64,000 bases of DNA from an uncultured Bacteroidales bacterium. Its GTDB lineage: Bacteria; Bacteroidota; Bacteroidia; Bacteroidales; P3. The notes under the pieces were generated by a model. It saw only the letters and a list, made by a program, of their open reading frames with translations. It ran no database searches and was not told where the DNA came from. This document shows positions 63,404-64,000 of this stretch, in pieces. The translations under genes and the position numbers were made by a program. Where the stretch lies: NCBI GenBank assembly GCA_900316055.1, contig ONBK01000003.1, positions 90,078 through 154,077 of the forward strand, read 5' to 3'. How positions within the stretch are numbered: position 1 is the stretch's first letter; every line of letters begins with the position of its first letter.

Positions 63404-64000
63404 ATGAAAAGGTTTATACATAATATCACCATTTTGGGCATAATTTTATTGCTTATCAATATAGCGATAGAATTTCTGTTATTTTTACGACCTAATGAAT
63501 ATTCATATAAAAGAGCATATGTTGAAGAACATATTAACGATATAAGATGTTTGCTTTTGGGCAATTCGCACATAGCGTATGCATTAAAACCAAATCTTTT
63601 GGGTAATGATGTTTTCAACATGGCAACTTTAGGAAGAAATATAGTTTATGACATAGATTTAGCAAAAAGGTATGTACCCCAAATGAAACGATTGGAATTT
63701 TTAATCATCCCTTTGGAATATAATCAATTCTATTTTGATAGGCAGAAAGACAACCCTAATGAGATGAAGAAACCATTAGGGCGTGAAGGTACATATAAGT
63801 GTATGTATTATAAATATATGGGCATCCGAGTTGATGGCTTTTGGTATTGGTCTGAAATCTTGAATTCAAAACTAGACTACATGAAAAGGTTCCTAAAAAA
63901 AGACGTAGATGCCAGAGAGTGTGATTCTTTGGGATATGTTAAGCGGAGTTTGTCAAAGAGAAATGCTAATTGGAAGGATAGGTCTCTGCCAAAGATTATT
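63404..64000 (+). CDS. DltD/AlgX-like SGNH-type protein, cut by the right edge
   Basis: ATG 63404 and an open frame of 199 codons to the window end. An N-terminal membrane segment (about residues 7-29) is followed by LLLGNSHIAYAL near residue 54, matching the Ser block of SGNH enzymes (Gly-Asn-Ser-His). It starts 6 bp after the MBOAT stop, as in other MBOAT/SGNH pairs. Confidence 0.7.
   Translation, partial: MKRFIHNITILGIILLLINIAIEFLLFLRPNEYSYKRAYVEEHINDIRCLLLGNSHIAYALKPNLLGNDVFNMATLGRNIVYDIDLAKRYVPQMKRLEFLIIPLEYNQFYFDRQKDNPNEMKKPLGREGTYKCMYYKYMGIRVDGFWYWSEILNSKLDYMKRFLKKDVDARECDSLGYVKRSLSKRNANWKDRSLPKII

Overview
The window looks like a piece of a Bacteroidales chromosome, most likely Prevotellaceae. 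This rests on low GC, Bacteroidetes-type promoter elements (TAnnTTTG), paired cupin ketoisomerases, WbuC-type cupins, YodC and four-helix-bundle small proteins, and typical Bacteroidales surface-polysaccharide genes. The genus call is an inference. Almost every gene is on the + strand. I see no rRNA, tRNA, CRISPR array or transposase.

Layout. (1) 1-7.3 kb is a patchwork of defence-like genes: an ATPase/nuclease pair cut by the left edge, a Cas2-like protein with a membrane coiled-coil partner, a broken KAP-NTPase/YhcH chimera, and an Abi-alpha protein followed by a second ATPase/nuclease-like pair. (2) 7.3-34.6 kb is a large surface polysaccharide (O-antigen or capsule) cluster. It encodes dTDP-3-amino-3,6-dideoxyhexose synthesis (RmlA, two ketoisomerases, acetyltransferase, aminotransferase), a Wzx flippase, a CapE-like dehydratase with an aminotransferase, a Dlt-like cassette (adenylation enzyme, formyltransferase, carrier protein, MBOAT, DltD-like), glycosyltransferases, a Wzy-like polymerase, a CapA-like phosphatase with a TupA-like ATP-grasp enzyme, and a Ser/Thr kinase. 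(3) 34.6-40.0 kb carries a DnaG-like primase, a 227-aa protein and a reverse transcriptase fused to an HD domain, which is a candidate defence module. (4) 40.2-40.8 kb is the initiating sugar-phosphate transferase. (5) 42.3-52.9 kb is a defence island with complete QatABCD and Septu (PtuAB) systems, bracketed by a 225-bp nearly identical direct repeat that overlaps damaged WbuC-type cupin genes. (6) 53.2-59.9 kb holds membrane proteins of unknown function, a tandem GAF-like protein ending in a deoxyribosyltransferase-like domain, and an Mrr-like nuclease. (7) 59.9-64.0 kb returns to polysaccharide genes: a UDP-glucuronate 4-epimerase-like enzyme, an ABC-2 permease, and a second MBOAT plus DltD-like pair cut by the right edge.

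How it fits together. The polysaccharide genes make, decorate, flip and polymerise an amino-sugar-containing glycan. Defence cassettes have been inserted at several places, often beside small repeated ORFs (a 28-31-aa micro-ORF, helicase-associated-domain ORFs, WbuC copies) and degenerate simple repeats that look like recombination scars. Several genes carry single-base deletions, mostly in homopolymers, which could be assembly errors or real slippage or phase variation. The strongest candidates for something new are the primase/RT-HD operon, the Dlt-like cassette with a free-standing formyltransferase, and the repeat-bracketed Qat+Septu island.
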